Shown: positions 1-10,855, counted from the first letter of the stretch. The stretch: DNA of 64,000 bases from Entoloma clypeatum (GCA_963565915.1 OY751486.1:2232001-2296000); one strand, 5' to 3'. The notes: generated by a model not told the origin, from the letters alone. A program made the numbers and translations.

Positions 1-653
1 GTAGCAGAGTATCATATGTCAATAAATATGTGTTGATTTTATGGAATGATGCCACGGATTTTAAGTCATAGAGGTGCCATGCTCTACACCAAATAATAGT
101 AAACAATGCGCAAAATGCATCACGCAGGCACGTGCAGTGCCTTCCTCATGGTCTAATAATAGTTGGAAGTGATAGAACTTATAAATAGATATGTATTCAC
201 CTTCTGAAGCACTTTGTATAATTTTTAGAAGTCCAGATAAGATAGAAATAATGAAATGTGCAGATTTCAGTAAAAGTGTTATATCTCCCTAATGAATGAG
301 CCAAATTTGAAAAACAAATGTGCTGTGAGATCCCCTGAATGAGGAGAATTTTGCTCATATTCACCTCATCAAGTCCTTTAATTTTATTTGAATACTCTGA
401 GGGGGTTCAGATACAATGTTTCAATAGTATGTATACAGTACATGTACACTAAAATGTTTGTGGAAAGGAGGAAGTCAGGAAATGTTGTTTTTTGTGTTTG
501 AGGAAACCCATGATGCACTATTGATCATGATTTACACTCTGTTTTGATACATCAATTTGGAGCACCAACTTTCTACCATCCATAGCTCATGTATATAGCT
601 CTATATATACTTTCTATGAGTAAATATGTCTACATAAGGTAAGAATTATTTTT
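1..653. other. AT-rich stretch without recognisable gene
   Basis: No reading frame of useful length and no recognisable motif is seen in either strand. The composition is clearly more AT-rich than the gene-bearing right half. It ends where the 20-bp minisatellite begins. Confidence 0.6.
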
Positions 654-1110
654 GTGGGTTTTGGTGCCATGGTTTGGGCACTAAAGGCCTCCTTTCATGC
701 CCAACGGTCCCGACTTGCGCCCACCGCATTGACCCACACCACGCCGTCCCTTTGCCCCCAACACCGTCCCTTTGCCCTCAACGCCGTCAACCCACGCACA
801 ACGGCCGCCTTTCACGCCCAACAGCCGCCTCATGTCCCCAACGGCCGCCCCTCTTGCCCAACTGCCCCGACTAGTGCCCCACGGCCCCTCTAATGCCCAA
901 CGACCGCCTTGCTTGCCTGGTCCTCGTGCCCAACGGCTGCCTCACATCCCCAACGCCATCAACTCACACCCAGCACCCTTCCTTCCCGCGCAACGGCCTC
1001 CCTTCGTGCCGTACGGCACTGCGCACCTGCCACGACACATGCCCAACAGCCCCCTTTCACGCCCAACGGCGTTGAGTCACGCCCCAGAGCACATGGGGCC
1101 AGGCTGAGCC
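654..1110 (+). repeat. 20-bp GCCCAACGG-type minisatellite, copy A
   Basis: About twenty degenerate units of roughly 20 bp, each close to GCCCAACGGCCGCCTTTCAC, run head to tail. Because the unit is not a multiple of three, all three frames look open and proline/threonine-rich, which is an artefact. The same unit recurs at 10680-10855 and, reversed, at 29690-30010. Each array is followed by an ACCGGT/GGTCTC-rich block, so array and block may belong to one dispersed element. Confidence 0.85.
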
Positions 1111-1169
1111 CACAGAGGACCAATTGAGGGAGTACGATGCGCGCGTGTCCTTAGTCTTATTTTACTTGT

Positions 1170-1325
1170 AATATATTGGTTTAAACCGGTTGAGACCAGT
1201 CTGGTCTCACTTCTTTGAGGTAAACAGAACTGATGCACCGGTCTTGCATCGGTCCGGTTCAGTTTTTTCGAGATCATATGAACCGAAAAATTGGTCTCGG
1301 TCTCGGTCTCTAAATCCTCCGACAT
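1170..1325 (+). repeat. ACCGGT/GGTCTC-rich dispersed block, copy A
   Basis: The block holds repeated ACCGGT, GGTCTC and AAACCGGT words, including TTTAAACCGGTTGAGACC and a GGTCTCGGTCTCGGTCTC run. Related blocks occur at 11050-11230, 18604-18945, 19818-20340 and 29472-29665. It encodes nothing. It lies just downstream of minisatellite copy A, as the block follows copy B and, in mirror image, copy C. Confidence 0.65.
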
Positions 1326-1389
1326 GACGATCGGATTTACATTCCCAACTCCGACGACCTCCGACTCCGAGTCCTACAGCACAAGCACG

Positions 1390-2650
1390 ATCATATGCTT
1401 GCTGGACACCCAGGTCAGAACAAGACACTTAGTCTCATTCAGTGTGATTACACCTGGCCCGGAATACAAGATTTCGTCAAACACTATTGCAAGTCATGTA
1501 CCACTTGCATGTGATTGAAGCCACAAAGACACAAGCCTTATGGCCTACTCAAACAGCTTCCGATCCCCGAATGTCCTTGGAATTCTATCTCAATGGATTT
1601 CATCGAGACCCTTCCGACCTCCGACAACTTTGATTCCATCCTCGTTATCATTGACCGATTAATGAAGCAAAGTATCTTCATTCCGACAACCATTCACTGC
1701 ACCTCCGAAGACCTTGCTGTACTCTTCTTATTACACGTCTTCTCTAAACACGGCGTCCCCGAACATGTCACCTCCGACCGCGGCCCCGAATTCATCTCCC
1801 GATTCTTCTGATCTCTCGGAAAGGCTCTAAACATGACCCTCACCTCCGGTTACCACCCCAAAGGCGATGGCCAAACCGAACGCACTAACCAGACCCTCAA
1901 ACAATACTTGTGGATATTCTGCAACTACCGACAGGATAACTGTTCCATTCTCCTTCTGATTGCGGAGTTCGCGTACAACAATGCACCGAGTGCTACCACT
2001 GGCATATCTCCCTTCTTCGCTAACAAGGGTTACCATCCAAACATTACTGTTCACCCGGAACAAGACCTCGCCTCTTCCCGAGCCCGATCCTTCGTGACCG
2101 ACTTAGACGAACTTCACCAAGAACTGAAAGCCACCATCTCCGACCTCAACGACGTTACCAGAAGTCCTCCAACAATAATTGGATCGCAGCTCCGACGTTC
2201 TCTGTTGGACAACAGGTTTTTGTCAAAGCACAGTTCTTCCGCACAACACGCCCATCCAAGAAACTCTCAGAAAAGTACTTGGGACCATATGAGATCATTG
2301 CACAACCTGGCACACACTCCTTTACCCTCTGACTCCCTGACACATTCCGCGGTGTTCACCCTGTCTATCACGTCTCCACTCCGAACACCATTCCAAATCG
2401 GACCCAACCTCCACCTCCTCTGATTGACATTGACGAAGAACTTGAGTATGAGATTGCTGAAATCGTCGACTCAAAGATCGACCGACGACATAGCTGCAAG
2501 CTACTATATTTCGTCCGTTGGTTAGGATATGAAAACACTGATGAAGAATTTTCTTGGCTACCAGCCAATGAATTGGAAAACACCCCGGAGCTTGTCTCCG
2601 ACTTTCATTCTGCTTATCCCGACAAACTGGGTCTGCTCACGTCGCTCTGA
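1390..2650 (+). pseudogene. Degenerate Ty3/Gypsy integrase with chromodomain
   Basis: The frame starting near 1392 reads the integrase zinc-binding end (HMLAGHPGQNKT), then the catalytic core with SMDFIETLP, a TSDRGPEF-type second aspartate and a GYHPKGDGQTERTNQ glutamate motif. In-frame stops occur at 1512-1514 and 1809-1811, and a frameshift near 2150-2170 moves the C-terminus to another frame. There an SH3-like KLSEKYLGPYEI segment and a chromodomain (FVRWLGYENTDEEFSWLP) follow, ending near 2650. This is the 3' end of a chromovirus-type Gypsy pol gene; gag, protease and RT are absent. It cannot be functional. Codon use favours TCCGAC, unlike the second Gypsy element starting at 3915, so it is a different family. 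Confidence 0.9.
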
Positions 2651-2678
2651 AACAAGAAAAAACAAGTACTATTGCTAT

Positions 2679-3164
2679 CTACTTAGTACATTGTTTCTTG
2701 TTTGACAGACCCTCCTCCTTGTCCTCCTCCTCCTCCTCCTCCGCCTTCTCCGACGGCTCCGAAATCGACATGTCGGAATCGTCCGACAGCTCCGGCAACT
2801 CCAACCTCTTCCTATTCACTATGTCCTTCCTTATTCTCCTCGCAATCCTCTTCTCCAGCCTTAATTCATGCATCTCCTCCCTTGTATCCATCTCTGACTC
2901 TGTCTCCTCCTCCGACACCTCCGGCAACTTTTGTCGGTACTCAGTGTTCACCGAGTCTTCAACTGCTGTTAGCAGTTGCCTCACCTGCCTGGTCTCCGCC
3001 AAAATCATCTTGAGGACACTCAAGACAGTGTCCTCCGACCCACTCTCCAACGGCATCTCCGACGCCTTTTTCTTCCCCTTATTCACCTTCAGTGTCGGAA
3101 TTGGTCGGAAATCATCGGAGCTGATTGGAATGTAACAGTATTTCCCCCTTAGGGCCGAACCCAT
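2679..3164 (-). CDS. Hypothetical acidic, charged protein (LTR-associated?)
   Basis: An open frame of 161 residues on the minus strand. The middle is a charged, helix-prone stretch (LRLEKRIARRIRKDIVNRKR) and the C-terminus is very acidic with a run of glutamates. No domain is recognised. About 45 bp at its 5' end (TGTTACATTCCAATCAGCTCC onward, reading down from 3138) match the 5' terminus of the solo LTR at 12980 with few differences, so the frame probably starts inside an LTR remnant and may be a gag-like leftover rather than a host gene. The glutamate run is also a low-complexity TCC repeat, which keeps frames open by chance. Confidence 0.35.
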   Translation of the reverse strand: MGSALRGKYCYIPISSDDFRPIPTLKVNKGKKKASEMPLESGSEDTVLSVLKMILAETRQVRQLLTAVEDSVNTEYRQKLPEVSEEETESEMDTREEMHELRLEKRIARRIRKDIVNRKRLELPELSDDSDMSISEPSEKAEEEEEEDKEEGLSNKKQCTK

Positions 3165-3303
3165 GAGGCCTAAGGACCTAGGTGGTCGGTGCGCGTGAAC
3201 TGTGTCATGTGATGCATTGGTTGAAAATACCGTCCGAGTGGTTCTTTCTTCTTGTTCCCCCCATTATCTTTCCGCTTCAAAAACTCTTCCGATAATCCTC
3301 AAA

Positions 3304-3910
3304 ATGTCGGGAAACAAATTCCAAAAAGAATTGGAGGCGCTGCAGGCCAAACTCGCGGAGGTGGAGGCTAAGAAGCGAGTGGCGGAGGAGGAGGCTGCCA
3401 AGAAGGCTGAGGAGGAGCGGAGAGCGGAGGAAGAGAGGGCTGCGGAGGCGGCGCGGGTGGCGGAGGAGATGCGGGTAGCAGAGGCGATGCGGGTAGCAGA
3501 GGAGACATGTCAGGCGTCGGAGCTGGTGGCTCAGAAGAGGGCCGATGAAGTGGCCGCTGCGCAAGGTGCGTTGAGCAAGGGGTCAGGGGTGCCGCAGGCG
3601 GAGAAGAAGAAGAGGGCGACGAAGAAGAGGAAGGGGGAGGAGGTGTCGGCGATGGTCGGAGAGGGGTCGGGAGTCGGGGTCGGGGTCGGCGCCTGTGATA
3701 GGTGCATTGTGTAGGGCGTCGAGTGCGAACACAATGAGTGAGTTCTTCTTTGGTTCGTCTTTTTCTGTTTTAACCTTTTGTTTTAGGAATAAGTCGTCCT
3801 GCAAGGGTTGTGTCAAAGACAAGAAGAAGTGCGAGGTCGGAGCGTCGGAGGGAAAGTCGGAGGTGAAGGAGGTGAGGAAAACGGCATGCACTAGTCATTC
3901 GGGGTGGTAG
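3304..3910 (+). pseudogene. Coiled-coil protein with CxxC clusters, one stop codon
   Basis: Translation from ATG 3304 (MSGNKFQKELEALQ) gives a long Glu/Ala/Arg-rich coiled coil, a basic stretch (EKKKRATKKRKG), a Gly/Val-rich linker, then ACDRC. A stop codon at 3712-3714 interrupts the frame. A 49-bp intron fits at 3738-3786 (GTGAGT...TTTTAG). After it the same frame continues with SSCKGCVKDKKKCEVG and ends at the stop 3908-3910. Coiled coil plus paired CxxC/CxxxxxxC motifs resembles a family common among hypothetical proteins of Agaricomycetes (known to me only as uncharacterised). The single stop suggests recent decay. It sits between two Gypsy remnants and may have been carried by one of them. 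Confidence 0.55.
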
Positions 3911-3914
3911 CGAC

Positions 3915-4220
3915 ATGCGCACCAGATCGGGTACCACTTATGGTGGTCAGGGCAAGGCCATGGAGATCGACAAAGCAGGAGTGGCCCATTGCTACAACTG
4001 TCAACGCTTCGGTCACCTCGCTAAAGACTGCAGCGCTCCAAAGAAGAAAGATGGTTGCAAGTGTTTCAACTGCGACCAAGAAGGCCATATTGCACGCAAC
4101 TGTCGCAAGCTGAAGAAGAACTCCGGAAGGGTTAGGAAGGTGTCTGAGGAAGATGCCAAGAATGATGAAACCACAATCTTAGAAGCCGACGAGAAGGATT
4201 TTCCCGAAGGGTCCGATTAA
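3915..4220 (+). pseudogene. Gypsy Gag C-terminal fragment with two zinc knuckles
   Basis: An open frame of 101 residues contains two CCHC zinc knuckles, CYNCQRFGHLAKDC and CFNCDQEGHIARNC (C-x2-C-x4-H-x4-C), typical of the nucleocapsid part of retroelement Gag, which binds the element's RNA. A basic linker and an acidic tail (EADEKDFPEG) follow. The capsid region that should precede it is not found upstream, so this is a truncated Gag. The protease frame starts about 40 bp downstream. Confidence 0.75.
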
Positions 4221-4261
4221 ACGACGCTAAGTCGCGACCCTTATCTATTAAACGGACTTGC

Positions 4262-6330
4262 TTGCCTTGTATGACTACAGACAATAGAACCTATGTCATC
4301 CCCGCCAAGCGAGCCGCTGCATCGACTAAGATTGTGAAGGGAGACAAACCTCCGAAACGACGAGAGATCAGGCTGTTAGCTCAGCTCAAAACACGACAAG
4401 GACCAAAGGTCATTCGACCTGAGGTTGATAGCGGATGTGAACGCACATGCATCCATCCCAGAATAGTACGTGAACAGAACCTCCCCACGCGAGGAATACC
4501 GCCCATAGCAATTCTAAATGCGGATGGATCACCAAATCGACAACAAAAAGCGAACCAACTTGCCGAAGTCAAGCTGGATTTGGGAACACATCAGGAAACC
4601 ATGGAAGCGATGGTACTGGACATTGGGAGAACCGACATGCTCTTGGGACATGACTGGTTGGTACACCACAACCCTACAATCAATTGGACAACCGGCGCCG
4701 TAACGTTCAACCGGTGCCCAACAACATGCCGAACCAAACATTCGGATTTCAGGGTTAACCTCGATGGTCGCAAACACCGGGTTCGCATGGTTGAGGTGCG
4801 CGACAAAGATGCACCCAAGAAGTCGGATCAGAAATGGAAGCCTGGAGACCCTATATTGGAAGCTGTCACTCCCACACCACCTCCCACAACCAAACGACCC
4901 TCATATGTTGATCGGTTTACTCACCTCTTTGAGAAGGAGAACTTTGATAAGATCCCAAAGGAAAGGGAATGGGACCATGGTATTGAACTTACACCGGACG
5001 CACCAAAGGAACTAGGGGGAAATACATATCCCATGACACAAAAGGAACAAGAGGAATTGGACGCATTCATCGACGAAGGTCTAGCAACTGGAAAGATCTG
5101 CCTGTCCAAATCCCCTTATGCCTCCCTTCTTCATCAACAAGAAGGATGGTTCCAAACGATTGGTACAAGATTACCGCATGGTCAACAAATTCACGGTCAA
5201 AGACAAATTCCCACTCCCGCACATCTCAGATCTCTTGGATGTGCTGAAAGATGCAGTCTACTTCAACAAGATGGACATCATGTGGGGTTACAACAATGTC
5301 CGGATCAAGGAAGGCGATGAATGGAAGGCTGCCTTCCTCACCAGTCGAGGATTGTTTGAACCATTGGTCATGTTTTTTGGCCTTTGCAACTCCCCGGGAA
5401 AGTTCTCTCGAATGATGGCTAGTCTATTCCAGGACCAGATCCGCCGACGCATCTGCGTGATCTACATGGATGACATTGTGGTTATTGGTAAAACCAAGGA
5501 AGAACTCGCGCGAAACACCGAAGAAATTCTGCAGATCCTATCGGACAATGACTTGTTCCTGAAGGAAAAGAAGTGTTTCTGGGAAGTAACAAAATGCCCC
5601 ATATTGGGATATGTTGTTGGTGAAGGACGTGTCGAGATGGAAACCGAGAAGGTGGACACAATCCGAAACTGGCGAGCACCCACATCAAAAAAGGAAGTCC
5701 AGAAGTTCCTTGGGTTTGCCAACTTCTATCGGCGCTTCATTGAAGGATACTCAAACATCGCGAAACCACTTACTGCGCTCACAGGCGGCACTGCGTTTAC
5801 TTGGGGACCAACGGAACAAAAGGCATTTGAAGGTCTCATACAGGCGATCACATCGGCACCAGTCTTGGCATTACCAAAACCAGATGGACAGTTCAGGGTC
5901 GAAACCGATGCATCGGGCTATGCAATTGGGGCTGTACTCTCTCAAAAACAGGACGACAAATGGCATCCTATCGTGTTCTTGTCGCGGACCATGTCCGCGG
6001 CCAAACAAAATTACGAAATATATGACAAAGAGCTCTTGGCAGTCATGGAAGCACTGAAAGATTGGAGACACTATCTACTCGAAGCCAGGGAACACTTTGA
6101 GATCTTAACTGATCACAAGAACCTGGAGTATTTCCGCTGTCCTCAGGACCTAAATCAATGACAAAGGCACTGGAAGATGAAGTTACAAGACTATGACTTC
6201 GAATTACGGCATGTGCCTGGCAAGACAAATGCAAAAGCGGACATCCTGTTGCGCTTACCCTGGTATGAAACGGAACTTGAACCACAAGACAGTGACCAAT
6301 GCTCAAGGAGGGACTATTCTTGAAATGATT
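4262..6330 (+). pseudogene. Gypsy protease-RT-RNase H, frameshifted
   Basis: The first frame (4262-5320) carries a retropepsin motif (VDSGCERTCIHP, DSG kept) and MLLGHDWLVHHNP, then the start of RT. Near 5118 the frame shifts and RT continues to 6161: [31 protein letters not shown], the catalytic YMDD at about 5463 and the RNase H part (FRVETDASGYAIGAVLSQ). A stop at 6159-6161 interrupts RNase H. The next piece, HVPGKTNAKADILLRLP, follows in frame, then a frameshift near 6320. The family normally makes one polyprotein, so these are disabling lesions. Confidence 0.9.
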
Positions 6331-7863
6331 GGAATCAGAAGATGTGGTACAAATGGAGATATTCATGGAGGAACAATTCTTTGAAGGGGGTGAAACATCT
6401 GATTCCATCAAGATTGAAAATGTCACAACCATCAAAAATCCATGGATCACACGCATCAAGGGTTCAAACCGCATGGAGACAGAAGTAGCCCAGGGTCTAA
6501 AGAAGAATCCTCATTGGTATCAACAGGAAAACGGCATCACATATGCAGGCGAACGAGTCTATGTTCCACCAGACCCACAACTGCGTCAAGAACTGATGTT
6601 TGAGTCACACGATGCACCAGTGGCTGGACATCCAGGACAGTATTGAACACATGAACTCCTCACTCGCACCTACTGGTGGCCTACCATCTTGCATGATGTG
6701 AAGAAGTACGTAAAGGTTGCGACACCTGTCAATGCAACAAGATCAACAGACAGAAATGACATGCTCCGCTACACCCCCATGCAGCACCAAGTCATCCATG
6801 GGAAGACATAGGGATTGACGTCGTGGGACCGATACCAGATTCCGAGGGAAAGAATGTGATTCTGGTCATCACGGATAGACATTCGAAGATGCTCCATCTC
6901 ATCCTGACAACCGTGGAATTATCGGCTGAAGGATTAGCCAAGATCTATCGGGATCAGATATGGAAGCTTCATGGGATCCCCAAAAAGATCATCAGTGACA
7001 GGGGACCACAGTTTGCTGCAAAGTTCATGGAGATACTTTGCCACATGTTAGGGATCAAAAGGAATCTGTCCACCGCATACCATCCACAGACTGATGGACA
7101 GGCCAAACGATCACATCAGGAAACAGAAGTGTTCTTACGAAACTTTGTCAACCATCTACAAGATGATTGGGCTGAGTGGATCGCAATTGCTGAATTCCAG
7201 TACAATGATAAAGAACATCAGGCGACAAAGCACACACCATTCTACCTCAACTATGGCTTGCATCCTTGGAAGGGAGAACTTGTGTTGGAAGACACCAACC
7301 CGGCTGCCAACAGCTTCTTGGAAAAACTCAAACAAGCACGAGAAGAAGCCAATGCAGCGCTGAAACAGGCACAGGATCAGATGAAGAAGACAGTTGATAC
7401 ACGACGAAGTCCGTCTCGGAACTACCGCATCGGAGACAAGGTGTGGCTGGAAGGGACTAACATCAGGACTAACCGTCCCTCGAAGAAACTTGACGCACTC
7501 CGACATGGACCATTCAAGGTCCTGGGGAAGAAAGGGGCTAGCGCGTACCTTCTTGATCTTCCAAAGACTTGGAAAATGATTCACCCTGTGTTCAACGAGA
7601 CCCTGTTGTCACCTTATGAAACCCCAAAGTACGCCATCCAGAAGAAGAAACCAGCCCCTGATCCGATCATCATCGAAGGACGAGAAGAATACCATGTGTC
7701 CACGATTCTAGACTCTAGAAAGTTCCGTGGAAAGATCCAGTACCTCGTCCAGTGGGAAGGATATGGCCCAGAAGAGAACACATGGGAACCTCAAGCTAAT
7801 GTTCAGAACACTCAAGATTTGATCCATGATTTCCATCGGCAGAACCCGTCTCGCCCACGATAA
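6331..7863 (+). pseudogene. Gypsy integrase with C-terminal chromodomain
   Basis: The H2C2 zinc-binding part reads up to HDAPVAGHPGQY and is interrupted by a stop at 6644-6646 and by frameshifts before 6823. The catalytic core is open from 6823 to 7863: VILVITDRHSKM (first Asp), ISDRGPQFAAKF (second Asp) and STAYHPQTDGQAKRSHQETE, where the usual ER pair reads KR, so the catalytic glutamate position appears changed. A chromodomain (YLVQWEGYGPEENTWEP) closes the protein. Chromodomain integrases target heterochromatin. The 3' half is still intact, but the upstream breaks make this a relic. Confidence 0.9.
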
Positions 7864-7967
7864 AAGACAGTGTTCGAAATCCATAACAGTATCGACCTCA
7901 TCAGTCAACCACACACCGAGTTCCCCGCTCTAGTCTTTTCCCCGCCCAATCAACCATCCTCACCGCC

Positions 7968-8339
7968 ATGTCCAACACCACCGTTACCTCCACCTCCACC
8001 ACTGACATCAACCCCGCCATTGCCGCCCTCATGAACGAAGCACTCTCCATGACAGACCAAATCCATGCCCTCAAAACTTCCCTTGCCGACCTCCTTCATT
8101 GCCAGATGCATATCCGGCTTCACTCGCTGTCCAACCTCCCTGTCGCCCCGAGTCCCGAGGAAAAACAAATCCTCGGAAATTACACCAGCACCCTCGTGAT
8201 CGAAAATCGACGTATTCGGCTGGCTATCAAAGGCCTCGAACTCGCCGTTGCCATCAATGAGGAGTTGATATATGATTGGAGTCTCAAGGAGAGTCCAAAC
8301 TGGTCCGATCCCGGCAACAACGAGGGATGGGGACAATGA
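7968..8339 (+). CDS. Small hypothetical frame between integrase and LTR
   Basis: A frame of 123 residues (MSNTTVTSTSTTDINPAIAA...) with a Ser/Thr-rich N-terminus followed by helix-prone segments; no domain recognised. It begins about 100 bp after the integrase stop and ends 35 bp before the LTR start. It may be an accessory frame of the retrotransposon or the N-terminal coding start of a small structural protein; its decay state cannot be judged from one copy. Confidence 0.4.
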   Translation: MSNTTVTSTSTTDINPAIAALMNEALSMTDQIHALKTSLADLLHCQMHIRLHSLSNLPVAPSPEEKQILGNYTSTLVIENRRIRLAIKGLELAVAINEELIYDWSLKESPNWSDPGNNEGWGQ

Positions 8340-8373
8340 CTCTGTGAGGACACAGAGCTTGAAGAGGGGAACA

Positions 8374-8776
8374 TGTTACGGACTCTACGGTATGCAGACG
8401 ACGTCATCACTTTTACTTATCGGCCCGGCTCGGCGCCCTCTTACGAGCTTACTATGTCTAACATCTACTTCCGCAACCTTCAATTCCCAGTCTGACTCAC
8501 TACCTTTACTTTGTCAGCCCCTTTAGTATACTTCGCTCCCGCGCTGACTCGCTTTCCGCAGTCAGCTTACTTATTGTACATAGCCTTCCGCAGTCGCCTT
8601 ACTCATGCGCACTGCCTTCCGCAGTACTGACTCATCCGCTACCGCCTATAGTCAGTACCTATATAAACCTCCTGTACTATAGTAGATTCCTTAGATTTAG
8701 CAAGCACATTGCTCTTCGCCTTTCCACTTTCCTGCATACTCTGCCCGAACCTTGGAACAGTTTGTTAAGCATAACA
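8374..8776 (+). repeat. Probable 3' LTR of the Gypsy element
   Basis: A GAAGAGGGGAACA polypurine-like tract directly precedes TGTTACGG, the usual start of fungal Gypsy LTRs. The sequence contains a CTATATAAACC box near 8660 and a TAACA terminus at 8772-8776. Length is about 403 bp. No second copy is present in the window, so the 3' boundary rests on the TG...CA ends alone. Confidence 0.55.
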
Positions 8777-8959
8777 TGACACTTCCCGGCGCCAGGCGGC
8801 TGGCACCCGGCGAGTGGTTGATGAGATGGTCAGCAACAATATCGCCGACAGGATCATCAATATAGATAGTGGGGCAATGCAGGAACAAGATGGGGAGGGT
8901 GCGGGTGGGCGGTTGGGCGATGGGGAATAGGTACATTAGGGGTTGCAATGTAAAATAGG

Positions 8960-9590
8960 ATAACGTGAAACACCTCCTGGTTTGTAACAGATGACTGTCT
9001 GTTGTCGCCGGCTTGATTCCTCACCGACATCCTTTCGACATCCTTTCACCGACATTCTTTTGCCGCCCTTCCTTTTGCCGGTAAACCTTTTTGCCGGTCC
9101 TTCCTTTTGCCGGTGACCATTGTTTCACTGACCATTGTTTCGCCGGTATGTGTTTGCCGTGTCGCCGGTCACAGGACATGTCTTGTGCCGGCGACACGTC
9201 CAGGCAAGATGAATGTCTCATGCCGCGACAGACTACTTCGTCAAGATGACGACGGCAATCCTGGTGTCGGCCGCATTGAGTTTTGTCGCCGGCCACCTTT
9301 CGCCGGTCCTTTTCAACCTTTTCGCCAGTCCTTCCTTTCGCCGGTGACCATTGAGTTTTTTCGCCGGCCACATTTCATTTGAGGGTCGCCAGCTGGATTG
9401 ACATTGTCACTGGCCAACATTTGACTGTTGATTGATGTGTTGTTGCTGGCCACATTTCATTTGACTGTTGTCGGCCGATCATTGTCACCGGCTGCATTGA
9501 GTTTGTCGCCGGGGGCATAGAGTTTGTTGCCGGCCGCATTGACTTTGTCGCCGACCACATTTCATTCTGTCGCCGTTCGCCATGGCGAAT
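8960..9590. repeat. GCCGG-rich degenerate minisatellite
   Basis: Units such as TTTCGCCGGTCCTTCCTTT, CCGGCCACATTTCATTTGA and GCCGGCCGCATTGAGTTTG alternate through about 600 bp. Unit length varies (about 20-33 bp), with frequent GCCGG cores. No coding signal. Confidence 0.75.
9158..9198. repeat. 41-bp near-perfect palindrome
   Basis: Arms CGTGTCGCCGG and CCGGCGACACG enclose CACAGGACATGTCTTGTG, which is itself nearly self-complementary (one mismatch, one bulged T). It lies inside the GCCGG minisatellite and could extrude as a hairpin. Confidence 0.7.
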
Positions 9591-9719
9591 TCGCTGCTTC
9601 CGTAATTTACCATACAGTGTATATGTTCGCTGGACCGTATATTACAATACAATGTAGGTTGAGTATGTGCCCTTCTTCTTCACATGGACATCTCAAATGT
9701 GTGGCATGTGTGGATGACG

Positions 9720-10107
9720 TCAATGGTTGAGATAGAAAGGAGATTCACCAGTGGAGGTGCTGACATGGTTATTCAAGGTGAACTGGGCCAGAGGTAGCCA
9801 GTTGGACAAGTCATCTTGGTGGTAGCTCACATACATTCGGAGGTATTGGGTGACTTCGTGGTTCATCTGTTTGACCTGGGCATTGGTCTCTGGGTGGTAT
9901 ACGGTTGAGAGGTTCTGTTTGATGTTGAGGATTTTGCAGATTTCACAAGTAAATTTGCTCGCAAACTGTGGACCATGGTCTGACACAATTTTCTTGGGGA
10001 CACCAAAGAGGGGGAAGACCTTTTCCTGGTAGATGTTTGCAAGCTGGGAGGATGTCAAAGTGATGGAAGTGGGGACCGCGATTACCATCTTGGAGAAGTG
10101 ATCCACA
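9720..10107 (-). pseudogene. Gypsy integrase core fragment
   Basis: The minus strand reads DHFSKMVIAVPTSITLTSS, then KKIVSDHGPQFASKF and LSTVYHPETNAQVKQMNHEV: the D, D and E-region blocks of a Ty3/Gypsy integrase core. The glutamate region reads NAQVKQMN instead of the usual DGQTER(V/T)N, so it is altered. Both ends are cut: the first codons abut the LTR-like sequence beginning near 10125, and the C-terminus stops at 9720. Family differs from the elements at 1390 and 6331. Confidence 0.85.
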
Positions 10108-10124
10108 ATGTTATGGATCCTTTC

Positions 10125-10681
10125 TGTTACGGCGATAGCCTACAACAGAAAGTCCAAGGATCAGATCACGTGGGTTCAAATTGGTTCCACAACAAGTCCC
10201 TCAATAGGTCGACTTGGTCAAGGTCAGCAAGTTCCTCAGAAGGACGACTCGGTTCAGGTTCGGCAGAGCTAAGTCCTTGCAAGGCACTTAGTTGGAGAGC
10301 GTTTGAAGGAATAGACAAGTAAGTGTTGTATGCCTAGGTGAAGCTAAGGACCTCTACTCTAAGGTTACAGGTCTTATATATGTTATCCTATAGCTATAAA
10401 TGAGTAGGTGCTGTGCAGGAGCTAAATAAGCCATTGGTTAGATAGATGTTTCAAGGGGGTTGTGGCATAGGAGTCAGAGATAAGGCCTCGAGGCCATGAG
10501 TCAGAGATAACAAGTGAAAATATATCTAAAGGGAGAATAGTCCGAGTTATTGTGAGTCATAGCGCTTTTAGAGAGGACTCATGTCCTAGGGTTGTTGGAG
10601 TTAAGTGAAATGGGGTCTGATAAGGATCAGGGTCGAGGGGTTGCGTGAAGGTGCATAGGAAAGGGGTGAAAAAGTGTAACA
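10125..10681. repeat. Putative solo LTR
   Basis: The interval begins TGTTACGGCG and ends GTGTAACA, the inverted ends usual for LTRs, and holds a TATATATG box near 10375. It directly interrupts the Gypsy integrase fragment on its left. No matching 5-bp target duplication is visible, and no second copy exists here, so this rests on its ends and position. Confidence 0.35.
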
Positions 10682-10855
10682 CTGACTCGCGCCCAATGGC
10701 GTCTACTCAAGCCCAATGGCCTCCTTTCACGCCCAATGGTGTCTACTCACACCCAACGGCCATCTCTCACCACCATCAGCCCCCTCCTCATGCCCAACGG
10801 CCGGCTCTCATATCCAACACCAGCCTCTCATGTCCCCATCAAATATTTCTTAACA
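10680..10855 (+). repeat. 20-bp GCCCAACGG-type minisatellite, copy B
   Basis: About eight units such as GCCCAATGGCCTCCTTTCAC, in the same orientation as copy A (654-1110) and with the same 20-bp period. It starts directly after the putative solo LTR. Confidence 0.8.

Larger units (their letters stand above)
3915..8776 (+). mobile_element. 5'-truncated Ty3/Gypsy chromovirus-type retrotransposon
   Basis: Gag zinc knuckles, protease, RT, RNase H, integrase and chromodomain follow each other in the Ty3/Gypsy order on the plus strand, then a small open frame and a likely 3' LTR (8374-8776). The N-terminal part of Gag and the 5' LTR are missing: upstream of 3915 nothing resembles the 3' LTR. Several frameshifts and stops break pol, so the copy is dead. 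Confidence 0.85.

Noticed and set aside
654..1107. Pro/Thr-rich open frames in the first minisatellite
   Set aside because: The 20-bp unit keeps three frames open; no domain, start context or splice signals.
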